DNA from: Myxococcus stipitatus
GTDB lineage: Bacteria > Myxococcota > Myxococcia > Myxococcales > Myxococcaceae
Assembly: GCF_021412625.1 (NCBI RefSeq)
Contig: NZ_JAKCFI010000001.1
Coordinates: 558,001 to 622,000, forward strand
Reading direction: 5' to 3'
Length of the DNA stretch: 64,000 bases
Under the pieces are notes generated by a model that did no database searches, was not told the DNA's origin, and was given only the letters and a program-made list of their open reading frames with translations. This document shows positions 25,098 through 33,931 of the stretch, piece after piece. How positions within the stretch are numbered: the stretch's first letter is position 1; the number at the start of each line of letters is the position of its first letter. A program made the position numbers and the translations under genes.

Positions 25098-26657
25098 GTG
25101 ATCTCGAACCCTCCTTACCGCCCCCGTCCCTTCCGCCAGTCGCGGCTGTCCGCCACGCTGGTCCTCGCGCTCGGCGCCCTGGCCGGCTGCGAGAAGAGCA
25201 GTCCTCCCCCTGCCGCGCAGGCCGCCGCGCAGCCGGCACCCGCTCCCGCGAAGCCCGCGGTTCCCAGCGAGGTGACGCTGCTCATCACCGGGGGCGCGTT
25301 CGGTCAGCTCCAGCCGGCCGAAGGCAAGGGCGGCGCGGCCGAGCTGCTCGGTCAGTGGGTGAAGGACGAGAAGCACTGCCCGGGGCCCGTGAAGGAGGGC
25401 CAGGCGTCGTGTCCCGATTCCGGGACGGTGGCGCTCGCGACGGGTGACCACTGGAACGGCCCGGCGCTGTCGTCGTTCTTCCTGGGCGCTCCCACGGCGG
25501 AGGTCATGGGCCGCATGGGCTATGCCGCGTCCGCCATGGGCAACCACGAGCTGGCGTTCGGCAAGGACGCGTTCGTCAAGAACCGCGCCGCGGGGGGCTT
25601 CCCGTTCCTCGCCGCGAACCTGCGCGTGAAGGACCCCGCGCTGGCGGGCGACCTGTCCATGCCGGCGTTCCAGGTGTTCGAGCGCCGCGGCCTCAAGGTC
25701 GGCGTGGTGGGCCTGGCGTCGGAGAAGACGGTGCGCACGGCGATGGCCGGCCGCGCCGAGGGCCTGGAGGTCGTCGGCTACGAGGAGTCGCTGACCGGCG
25801 CCGTGGACGAGGCCCGCAAGGCCGGTGCCGAGGTGCTCGTCGTCCTCGCCGACACCTGCGTCACGGAGCTCAAGCCCGTCGTGGCCAAGCACCCCGAGTG
25901 GAAGGTGTCCGTGGTGGCCGGCGGCCGCTGCCCCCAGTCGGTGTACACGAAGGAGAACGGCGTCGTCTTCGCGTCGCTGGACCGCGGCTTCTCGCGCTAC
26001 CTGCGCGCGCACATCACCTTCGACCCGGCGAAGCCCGCCGCGGCGAAGGTCACCAACGTCGAGGGCAAGCTGGTCGACGTCGCCGGTGGCGCTCCGGACG
26101 CGGAGACGGCGCAGCTGATCGCCAAGTGGAAGACGCAGCTCGACGAGGCGCTGGGACAGCCCATCGGCTTCACCAAGGCGGGCATCAAGCAGGACTCGCC
26201 CCAGATGGCGCAGTGGATCGCCGGCGCGGTGCGTGACTCGCTGGGCACCGACGTGGCCATCCTCAACAAGAAGGGCATCCGCGGCGACCTCCCGGCCGGT
26301 CCGGTGACGCGCGGCAACATCTACACGGTGATGCCGTTCGAGAACTCGCTGCTCGTCGTGAAGCTCAAGGGCGAGGACCTGGCCCGGCAGCTGGCCAACC
26401 CCAACGCGCTCGTCTCCGGCTTCTCCGCCGCGGGCAAGAACAAGTTCAAGGACGCCAAGGGCAAGCCGCTCGACCCGGCCAAGGAGTACTCCGTGGCCAC
26501 GGTGGAGTACCTCTACTTCGGCGGCGACGAGTTCGAGTTCGAGAAGCTGGCCCCCGAGCCCACGGAGACGGGCATGGCGTGGCAGACGCCGGTGGTCGAC
26601 TGGACCAAGGCGCTCGAGACCAGCGAGAAGAAGCCGCTGGAGAAGCAGCTGAAGTAG
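25098..26657 (+). CDS. 5'-nucleotidase/UshA-like lipoprotein with altered metal site
   Basis: A 519-residue lipoprotein (lipobox L-A-G-C, residues 28-31) with the two-domain build of bacterial 5'-nucleotidases: a calcineurin-like domain (about 50-290) containing M-G-N-H-E-L-A-F-G, and a C-terminal 5'-nucleotidase domain (about 350-505) containing F-E-N-S-L-L-V-V-K-L-K-G and the typical V-A-T-V-E-Y-L-Y-F-G-G-D ending. The first metal-ligand block, normally an N-D-x-H-type motif after the first strand, reads T-G-G-A-F-G here, and the G-D-x-x-x-G block reads G-D-H-W-N-G. Activity is therefore doubtful or altered. GTG start chosen because it gives a proper signal peptide; the frame is open further upstream. 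Confidence 0.8.
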   Translation: MISNPPYRPRPFRQSRLSATLVLALGALAGCEKSSPPPAAQAAAQPAPAPAKPAVPSEVTLLITGGAFGQLQPAEGKGGAAELLGQWVKDEKHCPGPVKEGQASCPDSGTVALATGDHWNGPALSSFFLGAPTAEVMGRMGYAASAMGNHELAFGKDAFVKNRAAGGFPFLAANLRVKDPALAGDLSMPAFQVFERRGLKVGVVGLASEKTVRTAMAGRAEGLEVVGYEESLTGAVDEARKAGAEVLVVLADTCVTELKPVVAKHPEWKVSVVAGGRCPQSVYTKENGVVFASLDRGFSRYLRAHITFDPAKPAAAKVTNVEGKLVDVAGGAPDAETAQLIAKWKTQLDEALGQPIGFTKAGIKQDSPQMAQWIAGAVRDSLGTDVAILNKKGIRGDLPAGPVTRGNIYTVMPFENSLLVVKLKGEDLARQLANPNALVSGFSAAGKNKFKDAKGKPLDPAKEYSVATVEYLYFGGDEFEFEKLAPEPTETGMAWQTPVVDWTKALETSEKKPLEKQLK

Positions 26658-26681
26658 GCGCGCCCGTCGCGTCGTTCCCGG

Positions 26682-26716
26682 AGCGCCGGCGAGTCCCCTC
26701 GTGGACCGCCGGCGCT
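26682..26716. terminator. bidirectional hairpin between convergent genes
   Basis: Perfect 10-bp arms AGCGCCGGCG (26682-26691) and CGCCGGCGCT (26707-26716) around a 15-nt loop, 24 bp past the nucleotidase-like stop and just before the stop of the opposing lipoprotein gene. No T-run, as is common in very GC-rich genomes. Confidence 0.65.
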
Positions 26717-26724
26717 TCGCCGTT

Positions 26725-28260
26725 TCAGGGGGCGCCGTCGTGGGCGTCGCTCGGGGTGGAGGGTGTCGACGTGGTGGCCCCGGTCGCGCCGCACACGGCC
26801 TCGTAGCGCGCCAGCGTGTCGCGCACCGTCTGGCGCAGCCGCTCGGGGACACCCTCGTAGAGCATCTCCACCGCCAACTGCTGCGTGGCCAGGGCCTCGG
26901 CGCAGCGGCCGAGCTGGAAGAGGATGGTGGAGTAGGTGTCGAGCACGCTGGCGTTGCCCGGGGCCAGCGCGAGCGCCTGTTGGGCCGCCGCCAGGCCCTT
27001 CTCGGGTTGCGCCGTCCGCGCGTAGAAGAGCGCCAGTCCGTTCTGGGCGCCCACGTTGTCGGGCCGCAGCTCCACCGCGCGCAGCCACGCCGACTCCTGC
27101 GTCTCGTCGGTGTCGCCCGTGGCGTCCAGCGCCTCCGCCAGCGCGTTCCAGGCCTGGCCGCTGCGCGGGTGTCGCTCCACCAGCTTGCGCGCGCGCTCCA
27201 GCCGCGTGGCCGGGTCCGCCGCGGAGCGGATGCGCAGCAGGGCCACGGAGACGTTCCACGGGTCCTCCCGCAGGGCCTGGGCCATCTCCCGCTCCGCCTT
27301 CTCCAGGCGCTCCTCGTCGGAGGCCGCGCCGGGCGTCGTGAGGATGAGGCGCGCGCGGATGGCGTGCACCTCCGCGGGCTCGAGCGGCTGGACGCGGATC
27401 TCCCCGGACACGGGCAGCAGCGGCGCGGTGATGCGCGGATAGTAGACGTGCCGCCCGCCATGCACGTAGGCGTGGACCTGGCCGGGCAGGTCCTTCACGC
27501 CCGCGAAGGCCTGCTCCCACGCCTGACGGGGCTCCTCGCCGCGCATGAGGTGCTTCTGGAAGCGCTCGAAGCGCTCCGAGTGCTGGCTGATGAAGAAGTG
27601 CACCCACAGCCACGCGGACGCGTAGTACTGCCGCGACTCCGCCGAGCCCAGCAGGCCCTTCCTGTCCCACTCCCACAGCTCGTCCAGGGTGCGCCAGCCG
27701 CTGCGGCGCACGTGGTCGAAGAAGTGGGCGTGCAGCGTGCCGAGGACGACCTCCTGCTTCTCCGGCCGCAGGTAGATGGTCTCCAGGTACGTGGCCAGTC
27801 CCTCCGCCAGCCAGCGCGGCTGCCGGACGAGGGCGAACTGAGAGAGGTAGTGCGTCAGCTCGTGCGCCTGGATGGAGATGTCGGTGGGGTCCTCGCTCAG
27901 CGCGTAGCCGTTGCCGGCCATCACCAGCACGGGGCCGTCCGTCGTCGTGGCGGAGAAGCCCTCGATGGCGACGCTGGTGAACTCGGACAGCTCCCGGCGG
28001 TTGCGCAGGACGATGACCTCCACCGTGCCCGGCGGATCGAAGCTGCCGCCCCACGCCTGCAGCAGCCCCTGGCGGAGCAGCTCCAGCTCGCGCGCGGCCT
28101 GCTCGGCGGTGTCGGCGTCCAGGTCGGTGCGGATGCTGAAGTGCGCGCTGCGCGCCTCCACCCAGGGACGGCCGCCCTCCGCGGGACAGAGGGCCCTCAT
28201 GGAGCTGCACCCCGAGAGCAGGGCCATGACCATCCCCAGGAACGCCATCCGACACGTCAT
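26725..28260 (-). CDS. lipoprotein with HExxH peptidase-like domain and TPR repeats
   Basis: A 511-residue lipoprotein (lipobox L-S-G-C near residues 15-18). The N-terminal half resembles the peptidase MA/DUF1570 type of gluzincin: a strand-rich start, then I-Q-A-H-E-L-T-H-Y-L with the zinc motif H-E-L-T-H, then P-R-W-L-A-E-G-L-A-T-Y with the third-ligand Glu. The C-terminal half (about 310-490) has TPR-like units such as D-N-V-G-A-Q-N-G-L-A-L-F-Y-A-R-T. A secreted or envelope zinc peptidase is likely; no substrate evident. The frame continues upstream, but ATG 28260 gives the signal peptide. Confidence 0.8.
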   Translation of the reverse strand: MTCRMAFLGMVMALLSGCSSMRALCPAEGGRPWVEARSAHFSIRTDLDADTAEQAARELELLRQGLLQAWGGSFDPPGTVEVIVLRNRRELSEFTSVAIEGFSATTTDGPVLVMAGNGYALSEDPTDISIQAHELTHYLSQFALVRQPRWLAEGLATYLETIYLRPEKQEVVLGTLHAHFFDHVRRSGWRTLDELWEWDRKGLLGSAESRQYYASAWLWVHFFISQHSERFERFQKHLMRGEEPRQAWEQAFAGVKDLPGQVHAYVHGGRHVYYPRITAPLLPVSGEIRVQPLEPAEVHAIRARLILTTPGAASDEERLEKAEREMAQALREDPWNVSVALLRIRSAADPATRLERARKLVERHPRSGQAWNALAEALDATGDTDETQESAWLRAVELRPDNVGAQNGLALFYARTAQPEKGLAAAQQALALAPGNASVLDTYSTILFQLGRCAEALATQQLAVEMLYEGVPERLRQTVRDTLARYEAVCGATGATTSTPSTPSDAHDGAP

Positions 28261-28332
28261 GGGCGTGTTTTCCCACAACCGCTGCTTTTCGGGCAGGGTG
28301 GGGTGGCCCGTCGCCTGGGATAGAGTGGGGCC

Positions 28333-29340
28333 ATGGAGATGGCGGAGTTCATCGAGTCGAGGCGGCCGCGGTGGCAGCAACTGGAGCGTCTGCTCGATGC
28401 GTCGGAGTCGAGGGGGCTGAGGGGCCTGAGCCTCGAGGAGGCGCGGACGCTCGGGAAGCTCTACCGCGGCGTGTCGAGCGACCTGCTCTGGGTCCGGGCG
28501 CGCAGCGGCTCGGCGGACGTGAGCGCCTATCTCAACGACCTGGTGGGCCGCGCCTACGCGCTGACCTATCCGGGCCGGCGGCCGAGGCTCGCGGACGTCT
28601 GGGGCTTCGTGGCCCGGGGCTTCCCGGCGCTCCTGCACCACGAGTGGCGCATGTACGTGGCCGCGTTGATGCTGTTCCTCGCGGGCATGGGCTTCGGCTA
28701 CCTGGGGATGATGGTGGACCCGGACGCCGCGCACTTCCTGGTGCCCGCCGAGCACCTGGACACCAACCCCGTGGAGCGCGCCGCCACGGAGGCGGCCGGC
28801 GAAGGGATGTCGACTGGACAACAGGCCATGTTCTCCTCGTTCCTCTTCACCCACAACATCCAGGTGGCCTTCCTGGCCTTCGCGCTGGGCGTGACGCTGG
28901 GGATGGGCACGGCGGTGATGCTGTTCGTCAACGGCCTGTTCCTGGGCGCGCTCGCGCAGGTGTACGCGGCCAAGGGCATGGCGGGTTGGTTCTGGGCGTG
29001 GATCCTCCCGCACGGCATCCCCGAAATCACGGCCATCTGCATCGCGGGCGCCGCGGGGCTCGTCATCGCGCGCGGACTGGTGGCCCCCAAGGGGCTGCCT
29101 CGGGGGCTGGCCCTGCGCAAGGAGGCGGTGACGGCCGTGAAGCTGCTGTTCGGCACGCTCGCCCTGTTCGTGCTCGCCGGCTGCATCGAGGGCACGGTGT
29201 CGCAGATCCATCCGCCGAAGTTGTCGGTGGGCTTCAAGGTGACGTTCGCGCTGGTGGTGGGCTCGGGCGTGTACGCCTACCTGCTGTCGGACTGGCTGCG
29301 AGGGAAGGCGGGCGCCGAGGACGTCGCCCCGGTCGCCTGA
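28333..29340 (+). CDS. SpoIIM-family (stage II sporulation M) membrane protein
   Basis: A 335-residue protein. The soluble N-terminus (R-R-P-R-W-Q-Q-L-E-R-L-L and Y-R-G-V-S-S-D-L-L-W-V-R) is the usual SpoIIM-type opening. Five to six membrane segments follow, with H-N-I-Q-V-A-F-L-A-F-A-L-G-V and the conserved L-P-H-G-I-P-E-I block. In Bacillus SpoIIM acts in engulfment, but in Gram-negatives this family usually sits with RDD, MoxR and DUF58 genes and its role is unknown. It is divergent from the zinc-peptidase lipoprotein (72-bp gap). Confidence 0.9.
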   Translation: MEMAEFIESRRPRWQQLERLLDASESRGLRGLSLEEARTLGKLYRGVSSDLLWVRARSGSADVSAYLNDLVGRAYALTYPGRRPRLADVWGFVARGFPALLHHEWRMYVAALMLFLAGMGFGYLGMMVDPDAAHFLVPAEHLDTNPVERAATEAAGEGMSTGQQAMFSSFLFTHNIQVAFLAFALGVTLGMGTAVMLFVNGLFLGALAQVYAAKGMAGWFWAWILPHGIPEITAICIAGAAGLVIARGLVAPKGLPRGLALRKEAVTAVKLLFGTLALFVLAGCIEGTVSQIHPPKLSVGFKVTFALVVGSGVYAYLLSDWLRGKAGAEDVAPVA

Positions 29341-29399
29341 CGGGCGTCCCCTCCCGGCCCGCGTCGGGCGTGCTACACCCGCTGTCCGTGACCGACCGG

Positions 29400-29837
29400 A
29401 TGTCCCTGCCGCCGTTGCCCGCCAGCCCCGAGGTCCTCATCGAGTGCCCGCGCTTCTCCTTCGTGAAGCGCCGGGCGGACGGGGCGGTGGACTTCGTGTC
29501 GCCGGTGCCGTGCCCGTACAACTACGGCAGCATCCCGGGGCTCGTGTCGGACGACGGCGACCCGCTCGACGCGGTGGTGCTGGGGCCCCGCCTGGCGCGG
29601 GGACAGCGGGTGTGCGTGCCGGTGCAGGGCATCATCGGCTTCGTCGACGCCGGCAGGGGAGACCCGAAGGTCGTCTGCTCCCTGGCGCCCTTGAGCGACG
29701 CCGAGCGCGCCGGACTGGAGGCCTTCTTCCGCGTCTACGCGCTCTTCAAGCGGGGGCTCCACCGGGCGCGCGGCGACGTGCCCGACACGCGCTTCATCGG
29801 CTGGTTGCCCCTGGCGCCAGCGTCCTTCGCATCCTGA
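29400..29837 (+). CDS. inorganic pyrophosphatase (family I)
   Basis: Hydrolyses pyrophosphate to two phosphates, pulling biosynthetic reactions forward. The 145-residue protein carries the family I core: P-V-P-C-P-Y-N-Y-G-S-I-P, then the Mg-binding signature D-D-G-D-P-L-D-A-V-V-L. It is shorter than the usual 170-180 residues, because the N-terminal strand and the C-terminal helix are trimmed. An in-frame GTG at 29388 is an alternative start. The last 44 bp overlap the end of the opposing acetyltransferase gene. Confidence 0.85.
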   Translation: MSLPPLPASPEVLIECPRFSFVKRRADGAVDFVSPVPCPYNYGSIPGLVSDDGDPLDAVVLGPRLARGQRVCVPVQGIIGFVDAGRGDPKVVCSLAPLSDAERAGLEAFFRVYALFKRGLHRARGDVPDTRFIGWLPLAPASFAS

Positions 29838-30333
29838 GCACGCGGTACGTCAGCTCCCCCTGCGCCAGGGGCCCCACCCACGCCTCCGCCTCGAAGCCCA
29901 TCCGCTCCCAGAAGCGCCGCGCGTCCGGGTTGGGCTCGGCCACGCCCACCCGCAGGAGGCGGGCGCCCTCGGCGCGCACCCAGTCCTCGTAGCCCCGGAA
30001 GGCCGCCGCGCCCAGCCCCGCTCCGCGCGCCCCGGGCGTCAGCAGCATCAGCCCCAGGTACCACTCGCCGGGGGATGGGAAGTCCTGGATGCCCTCGAGG
30101 ATGCCCACCCAGGTGCCGGAGGCGTCCTCCAGCGCGAGCAGGTGGCCTCGCTCCGGGGTGACGCCCGGAGGCCGCTCCAGCGGCATGCGCCGCGCCTCGT
30201 CCTGCCGGGCCGGGCGGCCGAAGCAGCGGAGGAAGAAGTCGTCGCAGCGCTCGAACAGGGGCTGGAATCGCCCCGCCTCTTCGTCCGGGACGCGGGTGGC
30301 GAGGAGCGCGCCTGCGGGGAAGAGGGGACGCAT
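29794..30333 (-). CDS. GNAT-family N-acetyltransferase
   Basis: A 179-residue protein with the GNAT fold: L-A-L-E-D-A-S-G-T-W-V-G-I-L-E-G, then the acetyl-CoA strand and loop Y-L-G-L-M-L-L-T-P-G-A-R-G-A-G-L-G-A-A-A (R-G-x-G-L-G), then L-L-R-V-G-V-A-E-P-N-P-D-A-R-R-F-W-E-R-M-G-F, the usual C-terminal signature. Substrate cannot be told. It lies 12 bp after the DUF58 gene and may be the last gene of that operon. Confidence 0.85.
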   Translation of the reverse strand: MRPLFPAGALLATRVPDEEAGRFQPLFERCDDFFLRCFGRPARQDEARRMPLERPPGVTPERGHLLALEDASGTWVGILEGIQDFPSPGEWYLGLMLLTPGARGAGLGAAAFRGYEDWVRAEGARLLRVGVAEPNPDARRFWERMGFEAEAWVGPLAQGELTYRVLRMRRTLAPGATSR

Positions 30334-30345
30334 GGGCGCGCGGCG

Positions 30346-31653
30346 CTACAGCGTCCCCCGGGCCTTGATGTCGAGGTAGCGGTTGACGGCGGCGAGGCTC
30401 AGGTCGTCGGGCTGCACGTCCAGCATCTGCACGCCGCCCTGGCTCACCCGGGCCTTGAGGGCCTCGCGGTCCAGGAGCAGCTCGGACGCCACGGCGTGCT
30501 GGAAGCCCTCCTCGGGCCCGGACGGGGGCGTGCGCAGCAGGTGCTGGAGCGCGGTGTCCTTGACCGACAGGCACAGCGGGACGTGTCGTCGCGCCAGGCG
30601 CTGCAGCGGGGCCACCATGGTGGCGGCCTGCTCCTCGTCGAGGAAGTCCGTGAAGACGCACAGCAGGCTGCGGCGGGTGAGGCGGACGTTGAGCTCCTTG
30701 AAGAGCGCCAGGTAGTCCACGTACGTCAGGCTCGGCGTGGTGGAGTAGAGCGCGTCGACGATCTTCCGGTACTGGCCGCGCCCCGCCGCGGGAGGCAGGT
30801 ACGTCTTCACGCCGTCCGCGAAGACGGCCAGGCCCACGCGGTCCCCGTTGCGCACGGCGACGAAGGCGAGGAACAGCGCGGCGTTCACCGCGTGGTCCAG
30901 CTTGGTGAGGCCCTCGACACGCGCGGCCATGGAGCGCCCCGCGTCCACGCAGATGAGGATGGACTGCGAGCGCTCCGACTCCATCACCCGCGTCACCGGC
31001 CTGCCGCGGCGGGCCGTGGCCTTCCAGTCCACGTCGCGCGCGCTGTCGCCCTGGGCGTAGTCGCGCAGGCGGGCGAACTCGCTGCCCCGGCCGTCCCGCC
31101 GCAGCTGCCGCAGGCCCAGGTTCACCAGGTCCATCATGGCGCCGGACAGCAGCAGGCGGTTGGCGCCGCGCAGGTCCGGGTAGACGGAGAGGGTCTGCCC
31201 GGCGGGGAGGGCGCGCTCGTGCTGCACCAGCCCCAGCGGCCCCTGGACCCGCACGGCGATGTCCCCGAAGTCGAAGCGCCCGCGCGTGGCGGGCGTCACC
31301 CGGTACACCCAGCGCGTCTCGCTCTGGGGGGGCAGCCGCAGCCAGGCCTCCTCGGGGTCGGCGGTGAAGGACTCCGGCACCGCGTCCCTCACGCGCACCG
31401 TCACCGCGCGCGCGCCCCGGTGGACCAGGCGCAGCTCCACCTTGTTGGCGACGCCGACGTTGAGCCGCTGCGGCGGCAGGCGGCGCACCTCGAGCCGCGC
31501 CGAGCGCGCGACGAGGAGGTCCAGCCCGGCCAGCACGAGCGCCAGCGCGTCGAGCGCCAGCACCGCGCCTCCCAGGCCCGGCATGAAGCCCGCGGCCATC
31601 ATGGGCACGGCCAGCAGGGCGATGAGGGCCCAGAGGCGCCCGGTGGGAATCAC
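30346..31653 (-). CDS. DUF58 (vWA-like) protein
   Basis: A 435-residue protein with two N-terminal membrane helices, a beta-rich middle and the DUF58 block [14 protein letters not shown] followed by a vWA-like stretch, [12 protein letters not shown], with a MIDAS-like D-x-G-x-S arrangement (here D-A-G-R-S). DUF58 proteins pair with MoxR ATPases as likely chaperone targets. The start overlaps the moxR stop by 4 bp, so translation is coupled. Confidence 0.9.
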   Translation of the reverse strand: MIPTGRLWALIALLAVPMMAAGFMPGLGGAVLALDALALVLAGLDLLVARSARLEVRRLPPQRLNVGVANKVELRLVHRGARAVTVRVRDAVPESFTADPEEAWLRLPPQSETRWVYRVTPATRGRFDFGDIAVRVQGPLGLVQHERALPAGQTLSVYPDLRGANRLLLSGAMMDLVNLGLRQLRRDGRGSEFARLRDYAQGDSARDVDWKATARRGRPVTRVMESERSQSILICVDAGRSMAARVEGLTKLDHAVNAALFLAFVAVRNGDRVGLAVFADGVKTYLPPAAGRGQYRKIVDALYSTTPSLTYVDYLALFKELNVRLTRRSLLCVFTDFLDEEQAATMVAPLQRLARRHVPLCLSVKDTALQHLLRTPPSGPEEGFQHAVASELLLDREALKARVSQGGVQMLDVQPDDLSLAAVNRYLDIKARGTL

Positions 31654-32648
31654 CGGGGGACCTCCACCGACTGCACCACCTCGCGCAGCACCTCCGACGG
31701 CGTCGCACCGTCGAGCTCCGCGTCCGGCGACAGGAGCAGGCGGTGCTTGAGCACCGGCCCCGCCAGGAAGCGCACGTCATCCGGCGTGACGAAGCTCCGC
31801 CCCCGCAGCGCCGCCAGCGCCTTGGACGCGAGCAGCAGGTGCACGCTGGCGCGAGGCCCCGCGCCCAGGCGGATGCGACCCGACGCGCGCGTGGCCGCCA
31901 CCAGCTTGCGGATGTACGCCAGCACCGGCGGCTCCACGTTCACCTCGTTGAGCGCCGCGCGCGCGGCGAGGATTCCGTCCTTCGTCACCGCCGGGCCCAC
32001 GCCCGCCCGTGCCAGGTCACCCGCGTCGAAGCCCCGGTGCACCGACGCGAGGATGGCGTCCTCCTCCTCGGGGGCGGGGTAGCCCACCTCGATCTTCAGC
32101 AGGAAGCGGTCGAGCTGCGCCTCCGGCAGCGGATAGGTGCCCTCGGACTCCACCGGGTTCTGCGTGGCGAACACCGTGAAGAGGGGCGAGAGCGCCATGT
32201 GGCGCCCCTCGAGGGACACGCCGCGCTCCTGCATGGCCTCCAGCAGCGCGGACTGCGTCTTGGCCGGGGCGCGGTTGATTTCGTCCGCCAGCAGCAGGTC
32301 CGTGAAGATGGGGCCGCGCACCAGCACGAAGGCCTGGGACTTCAGGTCGAAGACGCTGGTGCCCAGGATGTCCGCGGGCATCAGGTCCGGGGTGAACTGG
32401 ATGCGCTTGAAGTCCGCGCCGATGCCGCGCGACAGCGCCTTGGCCATCAGCGTCTTGGCCACGCCGGGCACGCCCTCCAGCAGGATGTGGCCACCGGCGA
32501 TGAGGCCGCAGAGCATCAGCTCGAGCGCCTCGTCCTGCCCCACCACGGCCTTGCGCACCTCGGACAAGACGCCGTCGCGGATGGCGTGGGCGGCCCGCAC
32601 CGCGGTGCTGGACGGGACGAGGGAATGGACGGAGTCGGTCGCGTTCAT
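31650..32648 (-). CDS. MoxR-family AAA+ ATPase
   Basis: A 332-residue ATPase with Walker [10 protein letters not shown] (around residue 60), Walker [12 protein letters not shown] and the MoxR sensor block [23 protein letters not shown]. MoxR proteins act as chaperones for vWA-domain partners, here the DUF58 protein that starts inside its stop codon. It in turn overlaps the DUF4350 stop by 4 bp. Confidence 0.95.
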   Translation of the reverse strand: MNATDSVHSLVPSSTAVRAAHAIRDGVLSEVRKAVVGQDEALELMLCGLIAGGHILLEGVPGVAKTLMAKALSRGIGADFKRIQFTPDLMPADILGTSVFDLKSQAFVLVRGPIFTDLLLADEINRAPAKTQSALLEAMQERGVSLEGRHMALSPLFTVFATQNPVESEGTYPLPEAQLDRFLLKIEVGYPAPEEEDAILASVHRGFDAGDLARAGVGPAVTKDGILAARAALNEVNVEPPVLAYIRKLVAATRASGRIRLGAGPRASVHLLLASKALAALRGRSFVTPDDVRFLAGPVLKHRLLLSPDAELDGATPSEVLREVVQSVEVPR

Positions 32649-33931
32649 GGGGTTCCGGGAGTGCTGCGCCGGGCGTCGCCGGCGGGGTGGAGGCGTTGTC
32701 GCAGCCGGGCCGCGAGCGCGGTGAGCTGCTGGAGGTCGGAGTCGTTGCCGGCGACCTCCGCCAGGGAGGTCACGTCGCCCAGGCCCTGGGCCAGGTCCTT
32801 GCGGCCCCGCTGGGTGAGCGCGTCACGGACGGCGTCGACCGGGGCGTGCGCCGGCAGCCCGGCGTGGAACGCGAGCTCCTGCGTCAGGCCGCGGGAGACG
32901 AGCTTCGCGGCGAAGCCGTGGTGGCGGCCCTCCCGGTACAGGCGGGCCATGGCGAACAGGGCGTCGGTGGCGCCCACGCGGTGGGCCTCCGGTGGGGGCT
33001 GGGGCCGGCCGAAGCGCTTGAGCGCCAGGGACCACAGCGCCACGCCCGCGAACAGCTGGAGCACCGCGAACTGCAGCCCGTAGCGCCGCGCGAAGTCCAC
33101 CACCGAGCGCTCGTTGGTGAAGCCGTGGTGGAACTCGTCGAACTCGTACGGCCCGGGCCCCAGCGCGCCCAGGCTGCTGAGCCAGAACTGCGCGTTGTCG
33201 GCGCGCGCCAGCCCCTGGTTCATCGCCAGCTCCGGCGCGCCCACCACCAGCACGCGCCCCTGGCCGTGGGGCACCACCGCGGCCACCGTGAGGCCCAGCC
33301 GGTCATCGTCCAGCACCGGCACCGCGCTCGCCGGCAGCTCCAGGTAGGCCTGGACGCGGGCCTCCACGCGCTCCACGCCCCGCGTGTAGGGCGTGGGCAT
33401 GGGGGGCACCAGCGTGCGCATGGGCAGCGTCGTGTCCGCCTTGAGCAGCTTGACGTTCAGCGCGTCCAGCAGCGGGTTCTCCCGCGAGCCCCAGGGCACG
33501 TAGACCAGGGCGCCCCCCGCGGACACGCGCGAGAGCAGCTGCGTCACCTCCCGGTCGTCCAGCTCGCTGGCCCGCATCTTGTTGAAGCCCGTGCGCGGCA
33601 CCCGCTCGTCCGCGAGCCCTGCGTCGGGTCCGTCCGCGGCGAGCTGCGTCTGCTCCGGGTCATCCTCGCGCGAGCCCTCGACCTCCACCGCCAGGAGGAC
33701 GGGCAGCGTCGTGCCCGGCGCGAGGACGCGCAGGTCCGACATGCGGCGCGCGACGGGCAGGCCGCTCTCCTCCGCGAAGAGGTAGAGCGCCCGCGCGCCG
33801 TCCTCCTGGGCGCGGTAGGTGGACAGCGTGTCCGCGAACTCGCCCCGGCGCGCGCCCTGGACCAGGTACACGCCGAGCACGCCGACGAGCCCCAGCAGCC
33901 CCACCACCGCCAGCGGGAAGCGATCACGCAC
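32645..33931 (-). CDS. DUF4350-type membrane protein
   Basis: A 428-residue protein starting with one membrane helix (G-T-G start; [16 protein letters not shown]). The extracytoplasmic domain (about 30-265) carries [13 protein letters not shown] and V-P-W-G-S-R-E-N-P, followed by F-D-E-F-H-H-G-F and a second membrane helix near 280-300. It overlaps both neighbours, which fits one co-translated complex with the DUF4129, MoxR and DUF58 products. Exact function unknown in the family. Confidence 0.85.
   Translation of the reverse strand: MRDRFPLAVVGLLGLVGVLGVYLVQGARRGEFADTLSTYRAQEDGARALYLFAEESGLPVARRMSDLRVLAPGTTLPVLLAVEVEGSREDDPEQTQLAADGPDAGLADERVPRTGFNKMRASELDDREVTQLLSRVSAGGALVYVPWGSRENPLLDALNVKLLKADTTLPMRTLVPPMPTPYTRGVERVEARVQAYLELPASAVPVLDDDRLGLTVAAVVPHGQGRVLVVGAPELAMNQGLARADNAQFWLSSLGALGPGPYEFDEFHHGFTNERSVVDFARRYGLQFAVLQLFAGVALWSLALKRFGRPQPPPEAHRVGATDALFAMARLYREGRHHGFAAKLVSRGLTQELAFHAGLPAHAPVDAVRDALTQRGRKDLAQGLGDVTSLAEVAGNDSDLQQLTALAARLRQRLHPAGDARRSTPGTP

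Noticed and set aside
26725..29211. Longer start for the zinc-peptidase lipoprotein
   Set aside because: The extension overlaps the divergent SpoIIM gene; ATG 28260 yields a proper lipoprotein signal.
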